Below, piece after piece: positions 53,355-62,323 of a DNA stretch of 64,000 nucleotides (positions are counted from its first letter, which is position 1; each line of letters starts with the position of its first letter). Source of the stretch: an uncultured Prevotella sp. GTDB taxonomy: Bacteria > Bacteroidota > Bacteroidia > Bacteroidales > Bacteroidaceae. A program made the translations under genes and the position numbers. The DNA lies in NCBI GenBank assembly GCA_934215545.1, contig CAKQAD010000002.1:1-64000 (forward strand), in the 5' to 3' direction. The notes under the pieces are model-generated. The model searched no databases. It worked only from the letters and a program-made list of their open reading frames with translations, and had not been told where the DNA came from.

Positions 53355-54541
53355 TTCAGCACCTCCTCACCTGTTATTATGGTTTGTGTAGATGGAGTGA
53401 ATGTGCCAATGCGTATGTAGGGGTTGTTATTGTTGCTGAATATGTTGAATATTTGCTCGTAGGTGAATGCACTGGTGTCGTAGACCATGTAAGTGCGCAA
53501 GTTGGGCTGGAGGTCGGTGGCATTGTAGCCATTGGGCATTGTTGTGCTGTCGCCCTCCACAAATTGTGCTGTCAAGCCCTTTCTGTGGGCTATAGTGCGG
53601 CACTGTTCTATGTTGTGGTGCGGTGCTATGAATATATATAGTGGGCACACCTTGTGTTTATGGTTTATAAAGCCAAGTTTTTTGCGCATGGATGTCCATT
53701 GCATTTGCACCAGTGTTATCATTGCCTTTACATATATGGCTGTTTTTATAGGTATGCTTATGAGCAACGTCATGTTGCCGTAATGCTTTCTGAAGAATAT
53801 AAGCATTGCCTCGTAGAATACATGCACATAACGGAACGACGATTTGTGAGCACTCTCGCCCTTATAGTGAAGTATGGGAGAGGGGATATACCAGTTTTCA
53901 AAACCGCCTTTCAGCAGTCGGTAAGAAAGGTCGATATCCTCGCCATACATAAAGAAATCCTCGTCGAGGAGTCCTATTTTGTCAAGAGCGTCTCTTCTGA
54001 GCATGCAGAAAGCGCCACTCATCACCTCGATACGTTCTGGTTTGTCCCACGACAGATAGCTCATGTAGTATTTTCCGAAGCGTCGGCTTTGCGGATAGCA
54101 TGCGCACAGGCCAGTCATCTTGTATAAAGATGTGAGTGGAGTGGGCAAGCCACGTCGCGATTCCATAGCCGCAGTGCCATCGTCTTTTAGCATTTTCACG
54201 CCTGCTCCACCGGCCTTAGGATGCTGTTCCATAAATTCGAGCACCGTTTTTATGGTGTTTTCGCCTACTATAGTATCGGGATTGAGCAGCAGTACATATT
54301 GTCCTGAGCTTTGTTTTATGGCAAGGTTATTGGCCCTTGAAAAACCAAGGTTATGGTTGCTGTTTATTATATGTATGTCGGGAAATCGCTCGGTAAGAAA
54401 TTCCACGCTGCCATCGTTGGAGTGGTTGTCTACCACATATATCTCCGCCTCAATGCCCTTTATTGCTTTTTTCAGAGACAACAGGCATTGCTCGGCGTAG
54501 AATTTCACCTTATAGCTAACTATTATAATGGAAAGTTTCAA
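53351..54541 (-). CDS. Family 2 glycosyltransferase with extra C-terminal domain
   Basis: A 396-residue protein. Residues 1-235 are a rhamnosyltransferase-like GT2 (LSIIIVSYKVKFYAEQCLLSL, VDNHSNDGS, QYVLLLNPDT as the metal-binding motif, GAFCMLRRDALDKIGLLDEDFFMYGEDIDLSYRL). A hydrophobic helix near 255-275 may touch the membrane. The last 110 residues hold no recognised motif and appear to be a small alpha/beta domain (VCPLYIFIAPHHNIEQC). It starts 7 bases after the upstream membrane gene. Confidence 0.9.
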   Translation of the reverse strand: MKLSIIIVSYKVKFYAEQCLLSLKKAIKGIEAEIYVVDNHSNDGSVEFLTERFPDIHIINSNHNLGFSRANNLAIKQSSGQYVLLLNPDTIVGENTIKTVLEFMEQHPKAGGAGVKMLKDDGTAAMESRRGLPTPLTSLYKMTGLCACYPQSRRFGKYYMSYLSWDKPERIEVMSGAFCMLRRDALDKIGLLDEDFFMYGEDIDLSYRLLKGGFENWYIPSPILHYKGESAHKSSFRYVHVFYEAMLIFFRKHYGNMTLLISIPIKTAIYVKAMITLVQMQWTSMRKKLGFINHKHKVCPLYIFIAPHHNIEQCRTIAHRKGLTAQFVEGDSTTMPNGYNATDLQPNLRTYMVYDTSAFTYEQIFNIFSNNNNPYIRIGTFTPSTQTIITGEEVLK

Positions 54542-54548
54542 TTACTCT

Positions 54549-54977
54549 TTATTTTTCGTTAAGACTATTCAATTCTGCCTGGCATCTCTTCTTAGTAGGG
54601 AAAACGAATGCCAGGCACAAGGTCAGAATTATTGCCATGTATCCAAATGCCACATTGATGTACATATAGTAAAAGAAAGTGTTTACTACAAGTGGAATGC
54701 AAAGCATAAGCAGTCGCACCATTCCCCAATGTTTGAGTGCTTTGGGTGTGGTGAGCAGTTGCGCTATGCGCTTAAAGCGGAACAGGCGCAATGCGAATGG
54801 TATGATGCATAGGGTGGTGAGTTCCATGATCATAAGCACATAAAACTCCATGGTGCGGTCGGGTGTTGTCCACACTCCACTAAGATTGTCGCAACATTCA
54901 AACAGCAATATCATGAGCAACGATATGCCAAGTGCAATAAGGCATGTCGACTGTAATAATGTTATTGTTCTTTTCAT
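54549..54977 (-). CDS. Small integral membrane protein, unknown
   Basis: A 142-residue protein with four predicted helices (about 8-28, 44-63, 86-105, 108-128) and Lys/Arg-rich loops; no catalytic motif or family is recognised. It overlaps the recR stop by 4 bases and is followed after 7 bases by a glycosyltransferase. It may support envelope glycan assembly, but that is position-based inference only. Confidence 0.75.
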   Translation of the reverse strand: MKRTITLLQSTCLIALGISLLMILLFECCDNLSGVWTTPDRTMEFYVLMIMELTTLCIIPFALRLFRFKRIAQLLTTPKALKHWGMVRLLMLCIPLVVNTFFYYMYINVAFGYMAIILTLCLAFVFPTKKRCQAELNSLNEK

Positions 54978-55591
54978 TTTTCGCCTGTCATTTTTGTCCT
55001 GTTCAGTATGGCTCTTCCCAGTGTCACCTCATCGGTATACTCCAATTCATCGCCCACTGATATGCCTCGTGCTATTACGCTGATGTCCACATTGAAGGGT
55101 GCCAATTTGCGCGATATATAGAAGTTTGTAGTGTCGCCCTCCATAGTAGAGCTGAGCGCCAATATCACCTCTTTCACTGTTCCTGTCTTCACACGTTCCA
55201 CGAGCGAGTCGATGGCAATATCGTTTGGTCCGATGCCATCCATCGGCGATATGATGCCACCGAGCACATGGTATAGTCCACGATACTGTTGCGTGTTTTC
55301 CACTGCCATCACATCACGAATGTTTTCCACCACGCAGATGGTGCCGGCATCGCGATGCTTGTCAGAGCAAATGGGGCAGATGTCGGTGTCGCTGATATTG
55401 TGGCACACGCTGCAATACTTCACCTCCTTGCGAAGCCGAGACACGGCAGTTGTGAAACCATCCACTTCTTCTTCGTCGCGTCTTAGAATATTGAGCACCA
55501 ATCGCAAAGCTGTCTTGCGCCCGATACCAGGCAACTTGGAGAATTCGCTCACTGCCTTCTCAAGCAGTAGCGACGGATATGTTTCTTCCAT
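54974..55591 (-). CDS. recR: Recombination protein RecR
   Basis: A 205-residue RecR that with RecO/RecF loads RecA on gapped DNA. It has a helix-hairpin-helix ([14 protein letters not shown]), a Cys4 zinc finger ([16 protein letters not shown]) and a Toprim domain ([42 protein letters not shown]). The end resembles the Walker-B-like region. It follows the barrel gene with no gap. Confidence 0.97.
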   Translation of the reverse strand: MEETYPSLLLEKAVSEFSKLPGIGRKTALRLVLNILRRDEEEVDGFTTAVSRLRKEVKYCSVCHNISDTDICPICSDKHRDAGTICVVENIRDVMAVENTQQYRGLYHVLGGIISPMDGIGPNDIAIDSLVERVKTGTVKEVILALSSTMEGDTTNFYISRKLAPFNVDISVIARGISVGDELEYTDEVTLGRAILNRTKMTGEK

Positions 55592-56089
55592 TTATTTCTT
55601 AAACAAGTAAAGTCCTATACCCAAGCGCAGGCCGATAGTAGAGTAGTCGCTATGGCTCTTGAACGATTGGTCGTAGTAGATGGCAGGTTCCACTGTCACG
55701 GTGTTGTTCACGAAAAAGGCGTAGCCCACCTCTATGCCAGGCATAACATCGTTGAAATTCTTTCCTGCGTGCACAAGTTTGCATCCTGCACCAAGGAAAA
55801 TGCCATTCTGCTCGATGTAATAACGTCCGCCTGCACCGATAAAGTAGCTATCAGAGATGTCGTCGTTGCCAGAGTGGTTGTAGCCCATCTGTCCGAGCAC
55901 CATAAAGTCTTTCGAAATCATATATCCGGCTTGAGCTTTTATGCCTAGGCTAAACTTTTCAGAACCAGTGTATTTCATATTCAAGCCCGTGAGCGAGCTA
56001 CCTACATATATTTTGCCTTTCTCGAATTGTGCATTTGCTCCAATAACAGCGAGCAGTGCGATTGCTAAAGATAGAATTCTTTTCTTCAT
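55592..56089 (-). CDS. Small outer-membrane beta-barrel protein
   Basis: Start at 56089 (MKKRILSLAIALLAVIGANA, signal peptide). The mature part is about 145 residues with alternating barrel strands (GKIYVGSSLTGLNMKYTG, KFSLGIKAQAGYMIS, GIFLGAGCKLVHAGKNF, VEPAIYYDQSFKSH) and ends in LRLGIGLYLFKK with a C-terminal aromatic, like OmpA-type eight-stranded barrels. It leads the recR operon, a mix of unrelated functions. Confidence 0.82.
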   Translation of the reverse strand: MKKRILSLAIALLAVIGANAQFEKGKIYVGSSLTGLNMKYTGSEKFSLGIKAQAGYMISKDFMVLGQMGYNHSGNDDISDSYFIGAGGRYYIEQNGIFLGAGCKLVHAGKNFNDVMPGIEVGYAFFVNNTVTVEPAIYYDQSFKSHSDYSTIGLRLGIGLYLFKK

Positions 56090-56147
56090 AGTGTATAGAT
56101 GTTTATCAATGATAATGCCATCCTTTTTATACGGATGATAGTTTCTG

Positions 56148-56155
56148 CAAAAGTA
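56148..56155 (-). promoter_or_regulatory. Possible -7 box for the barrel-recR operon
   Basis: TACTTTTG on the minus strand, 58 bases before the barrel start; -33 not clear. Confidence 0.45.
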
Positions 56156-56164
56156 CATAATATA

Positions 56165-56195
56165 TTTGAATAACCGAAAAATATAATTACCTTTG
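56165..56195 (+). promoter_or_regulatory. Promoter of the GHL10 gene
   Basis: TTTG (56165-56168), 19 bases, TACCTTTG (56188-56195), 30 bases before the ATG at 56226; exact consensus. Confidence 0.78.
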
Positions 56196-56225
56196 TGCTT
56201 GTTAAAAAAACAATAATTAGCATTG

Positions 56226-57899
56226 ATGAGACGTCTATATATCCTTATATTACTATTTCTTTTTAGTTTGCAGAGCATCGTGGCACAGCCCAAGCATGAG
56301 GTGCGTGCCGTTTGGCTCACCACTATTGGCGGATTAGACTGGCCTCATTCTTATGCACAGTCGACGGCTTCTGTTGAGCGTCAGAAAAAAGAGTTGCGCG
56401 ACATTCTCGATCGTCTGCAAGCCATTGGTGTCAACACCGTGCTCTTGCAGACACGTATCCGTGGCACGGTGATATATCCGTCGGCAAGAGAGCCATGGGA
56501 TGGCTGTCTGTCGGGATTTCCAGGCAAGTCGCCTGGTTATGATGCTCTTCAATATGCCATCGACGAGTGTCATCGTCGTGGCATGGAGCTGCATGCTTGG
56601 ATAGTGACTATACCTGTGGGCAAGTGGGATGCCTTGGGATGTCGGCAACTACGCAAGAAGATGCCTGGTAACCTTATTAAGATAAAAGCCGATGGATATA
56701 TGAACCCTGAGACGCAACAGACAGCCAACTACATTGCTGATTTGTGCGAGGAGGTGGTGCGGGCTTATGATGTCGATGGCATACATCTTGATTATATACG
56801 TTATCCAGAGGAGTTGCCTAAACTGAAGACTATGTCGCGGCAGGCTGGTCGCAACAATATAACACGCATTGTGCGCCTTACCTCACAGCGTGTGAAGCGC
56901 ATAAAGCCTTGGGTTAAGATGAGTTGTTCGCCCATAGGCAAATACGACGACACCGCTCGCTATTGGAGCAATGGTTGGAATGCCCGTACTGCCGTGTGTC
57001 AAGATGCTGCTGAGTGGCTACGCGAAGGACTCATGGACGAGTTGTTTCCTATGATGTATTTCCGTGACAATCATTTCTATCCATTTGTTCTCGACTGGAA
57101 AGAGCGTAGCAATGGTCGGATTGTGGTGCCCGGACTTGGCATCTACTTCCTGTCGCCGCGCGAGAAAAACTGGCCTCTTACCGACATTACACGCGAGCTA
57201 CATGTGCTTCGCTCCTTAGGTATGGGGCATGCCTATTTCCGTTCAAAGTTTCTCACCGACAATGTTAAGGGGCTTTATGACTTTTTGCATAACGACTATT
57301 GTCACTATCCGTCGCTTGTACCACCTATGACATGGCAGTCGGCAGCGGTTCCCGTTGCACCAACAACACTTATGCGCCAGGATTTGGTCAATGGCAAGCA
57401 GATGCTCACATGGCAACACGCTAATGCCGACACCACAATGATGCTCTTCAATGTCTATGCCTCGGCCACATATCCCGTTGACACTCGCGATGCCCGTAAT
57501 CTGTTGCTCATACGTCGGCAGCAGCGCTCGCTGTTGTTGCCCCATGAAGGTGGTCGTTATTACGCCATAACCGCCATCGACAGATATGGCAATGAGAGCC
57601 CTGCCTTGCAAGAGACGGCGCCAAAGGGTGCTTCAGCAACTGATTGTTTTGCTTACACACAGCCACTTTTGGTATGTCGCGATGGTTGGTTGGCAGTGCC
57701 GCAGGCCGTAGCGCTTAGCAATGCTGAATATTTTGCTGTAGAAACACTGCAAGGTTCAATGGTGCTTACGCTGCCTTACCGCCAGCATACATCACGCATA
57801 GACTTGTGTAGGCTTCCTGATGGCATGTATGCTCTGCGCACGCTCGACCGTAAAGGCAATAGTCATCGTGTATGCCTGTTTATGAAGCGTGTCAAGTAG
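56226..57899 (+). CDS. GHL10-type (DUF187) glycoside hydrolase-like protein
   Basis: A 557-residue secreted protein; the ATG at 56226 precedes the signal peptide RRLYILILLFLFSLQSIVA. Residues about 25-330 form the GHL10 TIM-barrel (HEVRAVWLTTIGGLDWPHSY, GVNTVLLQTRIRGTVIYPS, YDVDGIHLDYIRYPEELP with the acidic pair, MDELFPMMYFRD). A 130-residue linker and a sorting-like tail (LPDGMYALRTLDRKGNSHRVCLF) follow. Family members cleave peptidoglycan or surface glycans; substrate unknown. Length is normal. Confidence 0.92.
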   Translation: MRRLYILILLFLFSLQSIVAQPKHEVRAVWLTTIGGLDWPHSYAQSTASVERQKKELRDILDRLQAIGVNTVLLQTRIRGTVIYPSAREPWDGCLSGFPGKSPGYDALQYAIDECHRRGMELHAWIVTIPVGKWDALGCRQLRKKMPGNLIKIKADGYMNPETQQTANYIADLCEEVVRAYDVDGIHLDYIRYPEELPKLKTMSRQAGRNNITRIVRLTSQRVKRIKPWVKMSCSPIGKYDDTARYWSNGWNARTAVCQDAAEWLREGLMDELFPMMYFRDNHFYPFVLDWKERSNGRIVVPGLGIYFLSPREKNWPLTDITRELHVLRSLGMGHAYFRSKFLTDNVKGLYDFLHNDYCHYPSLVPPMTWQSAAVPVAPTTLMRQDLVNGKQMLTWQHANADTTMMLFNVYASATYPVDTRDARNLLLIRRQQRSLLLPHEGGRYYAITAIDRYGNESPALQETAPKGASATDCFAYTQPLLVCRDGWLAVPQAVALSNAEYFAVETLQGSMVLTLPYRQHTSRIDLCRLPDGMYALRTLDRKGNSHRVCLFMKRVK

Positions 57900-58030
57900 A
57901 TTGCCGTAGAAACGCATTGATTGCCCCATTGATTGGCAATCGATGCATGCTTTACTCGTGGTTTATGCTGAATGGAATAATGTGTTCTGCTCGTTGATTT
58001 GCAACTTGTTAGGAGTAGGCGTTTGTTTTC

Positions 58031-58118
58031 GGTCTGAAAAACATTATTACATGGTCCGAAAAATGCGATTACACAGCCCTAAAAACATTATTACAAGGGC
58101 CGAAAAATAAACAGATAA
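58031..58118. repeat. Second 22-base tandem array
   Basis: Four units of exactly 22 bases start at 58031, 58053, 58075 and 58097. The cores are GGTCTGAAAAA, GGTCCGAAAAA, AGCCCTAAAAA and GGGCCGAAAAA, then mostly CATTATTACA or TGCGATTACA; the fourth unit's second half is degraded. The period equals that of the array at 17935. Confidence 0.75.
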
Positions 58119-58128
58119 AAATTTTATG

Positions 58129-58166
58129 ATTGGTATGATGTCTAATGTTTGATGCATCATACCAAT
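58129..58166. repeat. Perfect inverted repeat (12 bp)
   Basis: ATTGGTATGATG and CATCATACCAAT with a 14-base loop. No T run; either a structural element or a remnant of a repeat. Confidence 0.65.
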
Positions 58167-58186
58167 TGCTATTATAGCTTACACGC

Positions 58187-58225
58187 ATGGCAATGATTGT
58201 AAATGGTATGGACAATCATTGCCAT
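58187..58225. repeat. Perfect inverted repeat (14 bp)
   Basis: ATGGCAATGATTGT and ACAATCATTGCCAT with an 11-base loop. It follows the previous repeat by 20 bases. Confidence 0.65.
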
Positions 58226-58306
58226 ATCCATAAAAAACGACAAAAAACATTTGTGCAAAATTTCTAAAAACGGTTGTTATAGGGTGTGATTTCCATTTTT
58301 ATTTTG

Positions 58307-58314
58307 TAACTTTA
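58307..58314 (+). promoter_or_regulatory. Weak -7 box for recJ
   Basis: TAACTTTA differs by one base from TAnnTTTG, 75 bases before the recJ start. A GCCATTTT/AAAATGGC hairpin would lie in the leader. Confidence 0.3.
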
Positions 58315-58388
58315 CACGCCATTTTCCAATGAAAAATGGCATACACCCCGCATCAATATATCTTGGAAAATAAAAAACACAATATACA

Positions 58389-60116
58389 ATGTTATTCAAA
58401 TGGAATTACAACCCACCTGCGACAGAGGAGAAACAGGCGGCTGACGAACTGGGGGCGAAGCTGAATATCAGTCCTATACTCGCCTGGCTTCTCATGAAGA
58501 GAGGCATCACAACAGAGTCAGCTGCCAAGCGATTCTTCCATCCGCAGTTGGCCGATCTTATCAATCCATTCCTGATGAAGGATATGGATTTGGCTGTCGA
58601 CCGTCTTAACGATGCCATGGGGCGCAAGGAGCGCATCCTCGTCTATGGCGACTACGATGTCGACGGCTGCACGGCTGTGGCTTTGGTGTATAAGTTCATA
58701 CAACAGTTCTATTCAAACATCGAATACTATATCCCCGATCGCTACGATGAGGGTTATGGTGTGAGCAAGAAAGGAATAGACTATGCCAAGGAGGCAGGCG
58801 TGAAGCTAATCATTATTCTCGACTGTGGCATAAAGGCTGTAGATGAGATAGCCTATGCCAAGTCGCTGGGCATCGACTTTATTATCTGCGATCATCACAT
58901 GCCCGACGAGGTGTTGCCGCCTGCAGTAGCGGTGCTTAACCCTAAACGCCCCGACGACACCTATCCGTTCAAGCATCTGTGTGGCTGTGGTGTGGGCTTT
59001 AAACTCATGCAGGCATTTGCCAAGAACAATGGCATACCATTCTCGCGCCTCATTCCGCTACTCGATTTCTGTGCGGTGAGCATTGCTGCCGACATTGTGC
59101 CTGTGACCGATGAGAACCGCATCTTGGCTTATCACGGACTTAAGACACTCAACCAAAATCCAAGCATCGGACTGAAAGCCATCATCGACATCTGTGGTCT
59201 TGGCGGACGCGACATCACCATGAGCGACATTATATTCAAGATAGGGCCGCGCATTAATGCATCGGGACGTATGGAGAATGGCAGAGAGAGTGTCGACCTG
59301 CTTGTAGACAAAGACTTCTCGCATGCACTCGATAAGGCAAAGCACATCGACGAATATAACGAACAGCGTAAAGACATCGACAAGCAGATGACGGAAGAGG
59401 CCAACACCATCGTGTCGCGCCTTGAAAGTCAGCGCCATCACACCTCAATAGTGCTCTACGACGAAAATTGGAAGAAGGGAGTAATAGGTATTGTGGCATC
59501 GCGTCTCACCGAAATATACTTCCGTCCGACAGTGGTGCTCACTCGCGATGGCGATTTTGCAACTGGATCGGCACGCAGTGTCACTGGTTTCGATGTGTAT
59601 TCGGCCATAAAAAGCTGCCGCGATTTGCTAGTGAATTTTGGCGGTCATACCTATGCTGCCGGTCTGACACTACGTTGGAGCGATGTGCAGCGGTTCCGTC
59701 AGCGCTTCCAGCAATATGTCGACGAGCACATACAACCCGAACAGACAGAGGCAATACTCAATATCGATGCCGAAATCGATTTCCGCGACATCACCAAGAG
59801 ATTGCACAACGACCTGAAGCGCTTTGCTCCTTTCGGTCCATGCAACAGCAAACCACTGTTCTGCACCACGGGAGTCTACGACTATGGCACCAGCAAGGTG
59901 GTGGGACGCGAGCAAGAGCATATAAAACTTGAACTCGTCGACTCCAAGTCGAGCAATGTTGTCAATGGCATTGCATTCGGACAGAGTGCTTCGGCGCGCT
60001 ACATCAAGTCGAAGCGTAGTTTCGACATTGCCTATACCATAGAAGACAATGTGTTCAAGCGCAATATGGTGCAGTTGCAGATAGAAGACATACGTCCGGC
60101 AGAAGACGACGATTAG
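58389..60116 (+). CDS. recJ: Single-stranded-DNA exonuclease RecJ
   Basis: A 575-residue RecJ, a 5'-3' ssDNA exonuclease of recombination and mismatch repair. DHH motifs: ILVYGDYDVDGCTAVALVY, IILDCGIKAVDEIAYA, IICDHHMPDE, CGCGVGFKL, and the DHHA1 domain with NASGRMENGRESVDLL and NFGGHTYAAGLTLR. The C-terminal OB domain ends MVQLQIEDIRP. Length is normal. Confidence 0.97.
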   Translation: MLFKWNYNPPATEEKQAADELGAKLNISPILAWLLMKRGITTESAAKRFFHPQLADLINPFLMKDMDLAVDRLNDAMGRKERILVYGDYDVDGCTAVALVYKFIQQFYSNIEYYIPDRYDEGYGVSKKGIDYAKEAGVKLIIILDCGIKAVDEIAYAKSLGIDFIICDHHMPDEVLPPAVAVLNPKRPDDTYPFKHLCGCGVGFKLMQAFAKNNGIPFSRLIPLLDFCAVSIAADIVPVTDENRILAYHGLKTLNQNPSIGLKAIIDICGLGGRDITMSDIIFKIGPRINASGRMENGRESVDLLVDKDFSHALDKAKHIDEYNEQRKDIDKQMTEEANTIVSRLESQRHHTSIVLYDENWKKGVIGIVASRLTEIYFRPTVVLTRDGDFATGSARSVTGFDVYSAIKSCRDLLVNFGGHTYAAGLTLRWSDVQRFRQRFQQYVDEHIQPEQTEAILNIDAEIDFRDITKRLHNDLKRFAPFGPCNSKPLFCTTGVYDYGTSKVVGREQEHIKLELVDSKSSNVVNGIAFGQSASARYIKSKRSFDIAYTIEDNVFKRNMVQLQIEDIRPAEDDD

Positions 60117-60247
60117 GAAGAACAGAAGAAGGGACCTTGCACTGTTGCGATTTTTGATTTTTATATATGAGATAGGTTTCACCAAAGCTTTAAAATCAAG
60201 TTTTGTTGCTTTCAGTGTGTACTATCTTGTAATTTTAAATACAGGGT

Positions 60248-62161
60248 TTGGTGGAATATAACGACGACATATATCTTGATATATTGCATCGCACATGGGG
60301 ATATTCGGATTTCCGTGGCATCCAGCGTGACATCATACGAAGCATTGTTGAAGGCAACGACACCCTCGGACTGATGCCTACAGGTGGCGGCAAATCGCTT
60401 ACTTTTCAGGTGCCAGCATTGGCAATGGAGGGCGTGTGCATAGTGGTTACTCCACTCATAGCATTGATGAAAGACCAGGTGGAGCACCTGCGGCAAAAGG
60501 GTGTAGTGGCTGCTGCCGTTTGTTCCGGCATGACACGCCGCGAGATAATGGTGGTGCTCGACAATTGTATCCTTGGCAATACCAAACTGCTGTATGTGTC
60601 GCCCGAAAGAATTTCAACAGAATTGTTCCGACTGAAGCTCAGTAGAATGAAGGTGAGCTTCATCACTGTTGACGAAGCACACTGCATCAGCCAGTGGGGC
60701 TATGATTTCCGTCCTTCATATCTCAATATTGCCGACATCAGGCAGATAAAGCCCGATGTACCCATACTTGCACTCACCGCCACAGCCACACCCGATGTGG
60801 TAGACGACATTCAAGATCGTCTTGGGTTCAAACAGCACAATGTGTTCAAAATGAGTTTTGAACGCAAGAATCTTGCCTACATCGTAAGGCAAACCGAGAA
60901 TAAAGACGATGAGCTTACGCATATCCTAAATTCTGTGCGTGGAAGCGCCATTGTGTATGTGCGCACCAGAAAGAAAGCCAAGGATGTGAGCGAATTTCTA
61001 CAAAACAATAATATCAGTGCCACTTTCTATCATGCCGGATTATCAAGCACCGAGAAAGACCTCCGACAATCGGAGTGGCAAAACAATTCAACCCGCGTCA
61101 TAGTGGCAACAAATGCCTTTGGCATGGGCATAGACAAGCCCGACGTGCGCCTCGTGATACACACCGATTGCCCTAATTCGCTTGAAGCTTACTTCCAAGA
61201 GGCAGGACGTGCAGGACGTGATGGGCAGAAAGCCTATGCCGTACTGCTATTCAATGACTCCGACGAGATGCGCATAGAGCGTCGCATAAACGCTGAGTTT
61301 CCCGACAAAACCACCATTTGTAGCATCTACGAGCACATGGCCTATTTCTTTCAGCTTGCTGCTGGGGCGGGGGCAGGACACACCTTTATGTTCGATATAG
61401 ATCGTTTCTGCCAAACCTTCCATTATATGCCGTTTACGGTTGATGCCGCCCTCCGCATTATTGCACGCTCTGGATATATAGAATATGAGATGGAGCCCGA
61501 CTCCAGGACCCGGTTGATGTTCACTCTTGAACGCGACCAGTTGTACATGCTTGAAAGCAATTCGCCAAATGAAGAACTTGTCATCACCACTTTGCTGCGC
61601 ATGTATAGCGGATTGTTTGTAGACTATCGCTATATCGATATGTCTGCTCTCTCTCAAGCTACAGGTCTTACACATGATCAGGTGTTTCTCATACTAAAGA
61701 GTCTGAATCAGCGGCACATACTTCATTTCATTCCGCAACGCACCATGCCACTTGTAAGTTATGTGCGCAACAGGGTGTTGCCTGACGAACTGCACATACC
61801 TGCAGAGGCCTACGAGCATCGCAAAGAGCAGGCACTACGTATGGCTAAAGCTATTGTTGGCTATGCTCGCAACAATGTAGTGTGCCGAAGCCGCCAGTTG
61901 CTATGCTATTTCGGTGAAGAAAAGTCGACTGATTGTGCACAATGCGATGTGTGCCTGGATGCCAATAGTAGCAAAACTGCTGCCGACAAGCAAATAGATG
62001 TCGCCCAAAAGGCCATAATGAATATTCTTGCCGATGGCAAAAAACATAACGTGACAGAGGTGTTGCAGATAATGATGAATAGAGATGTGATTGGTGACGC
62101 TCTTGAATATCTTGTGCATGAAGAACTGATAAATGTAGATGGAAGCTACATATTCTTGTAG
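60248..62161 (+). CDS. recQ: ATP-dependent DNA helicase RecQ
   Basis: A 637-residue RecQ-family helicase. The start is a TTG at 60248 or the GTG at 60251 just after it; no ATG or room upstream exists because of a stop at 60236. Helicase motifs: LMPTGGGKSLTFQVPAL, TVDEAHCISQWGYDFRPSY, LTATATPDVVDDI, FGMGIDKPDVRLVIH and QEAGRAGRDG. A zinc Cys4 cluster (CRSRQLLCYFGEEKSTDCAQCDVC) and winged-helix follow. The C-terminus has no obvious HRDC domain. recJ is next to it, a common recombination pairing. Confidence 0.95.
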   Translation: MVEYNDDIYLDILHRTWGYSDFRGIQRDIIRSIVEGNDTLGLMPTGGGKSLTFQVPALAMEGVCIVVTPLIALMKDQVEHLRQKGVVAAAVCSGMTRREIMVVLDNCILGNTKLLYVSPERISTELFRLKLSRMKVSFITVDEAHCISQWGYDFRPSYLNIADIRQIKPDVPILALTATATPDVVDDIQDRLGFKQHNVFKMSFERKNLAYIVRQTENKDDELTHILNSVRGSAIVYVRTRKKAKDVSEFLQNNNISATFYHAGLSSTEKDLRQSEWQNNSTRVIVATNAFGMGIDKPDVRLVIHTDCPNSLEAYFQEAGRAGRDGQKAYAVLLFNDSDEMRIERRINAEFPDKTTICSIYEHMAYFFQLAAGAGAGHTFMFDIDRFCQTFHYMPFTVDAALRIIARSGYIEYEMEPDSRTRLMFTLERDQLYMLESNSPNEELVITTLLRMYSGLFVDYRYIDMSALSQATGLTHDQVFLILKSLNQRHILHFIPQRTMPLVSYVRNRVLPDELHIPAEAYEHRKEQALRMAKAIVGYARNNVVCRSRQLLCYFGEEKSTDCAQCDVCLDANSSKTAADKQIDVAQKAIMNILADGKKHNVTEVLQIMMNRDVIGDALEYLVHEELINVDGSYIFL

Positions 62162-62209
62162 TTTAGCATTATATCACATTTTCTTTTCGTATTTTAAATT
62201 CATATTTAG

Positions 62210-62217
62210 TATCTTTG
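62210..62217 (+). promoter_or_regulatory. Possible -7 box for the beta-propeller gene
   Basis: TATCTTTG, 107 bases before the ATG at 62324; -33 is unclear. Confidence 0.4.
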
Positions 62218-62323
62218 TCATTTAAATATGTCATTGTGCATTGTCGATGCACTGATGTATGATGCATAAACAATACAACCGGTGCACACCATCGGCATGT
62301 TGAACTAAAAAACCATAACAGCA

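Larger units (their letters stand above)
57900..58388. other. Intergenic stretch: hairpins and a 22-base array
   Basis: No gene. It contains inverted repeats at 57914-57946 (12 bp), 58129-58166 (12 bp, perfect) and 58187-58225 (14 bp, perfect), the 22-base array at 58031-58118, a possible -7 box and a small leader hairpin GCCATTTT/AAAATGGC (58318-58340) before recJ. Confidence 0.7.
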
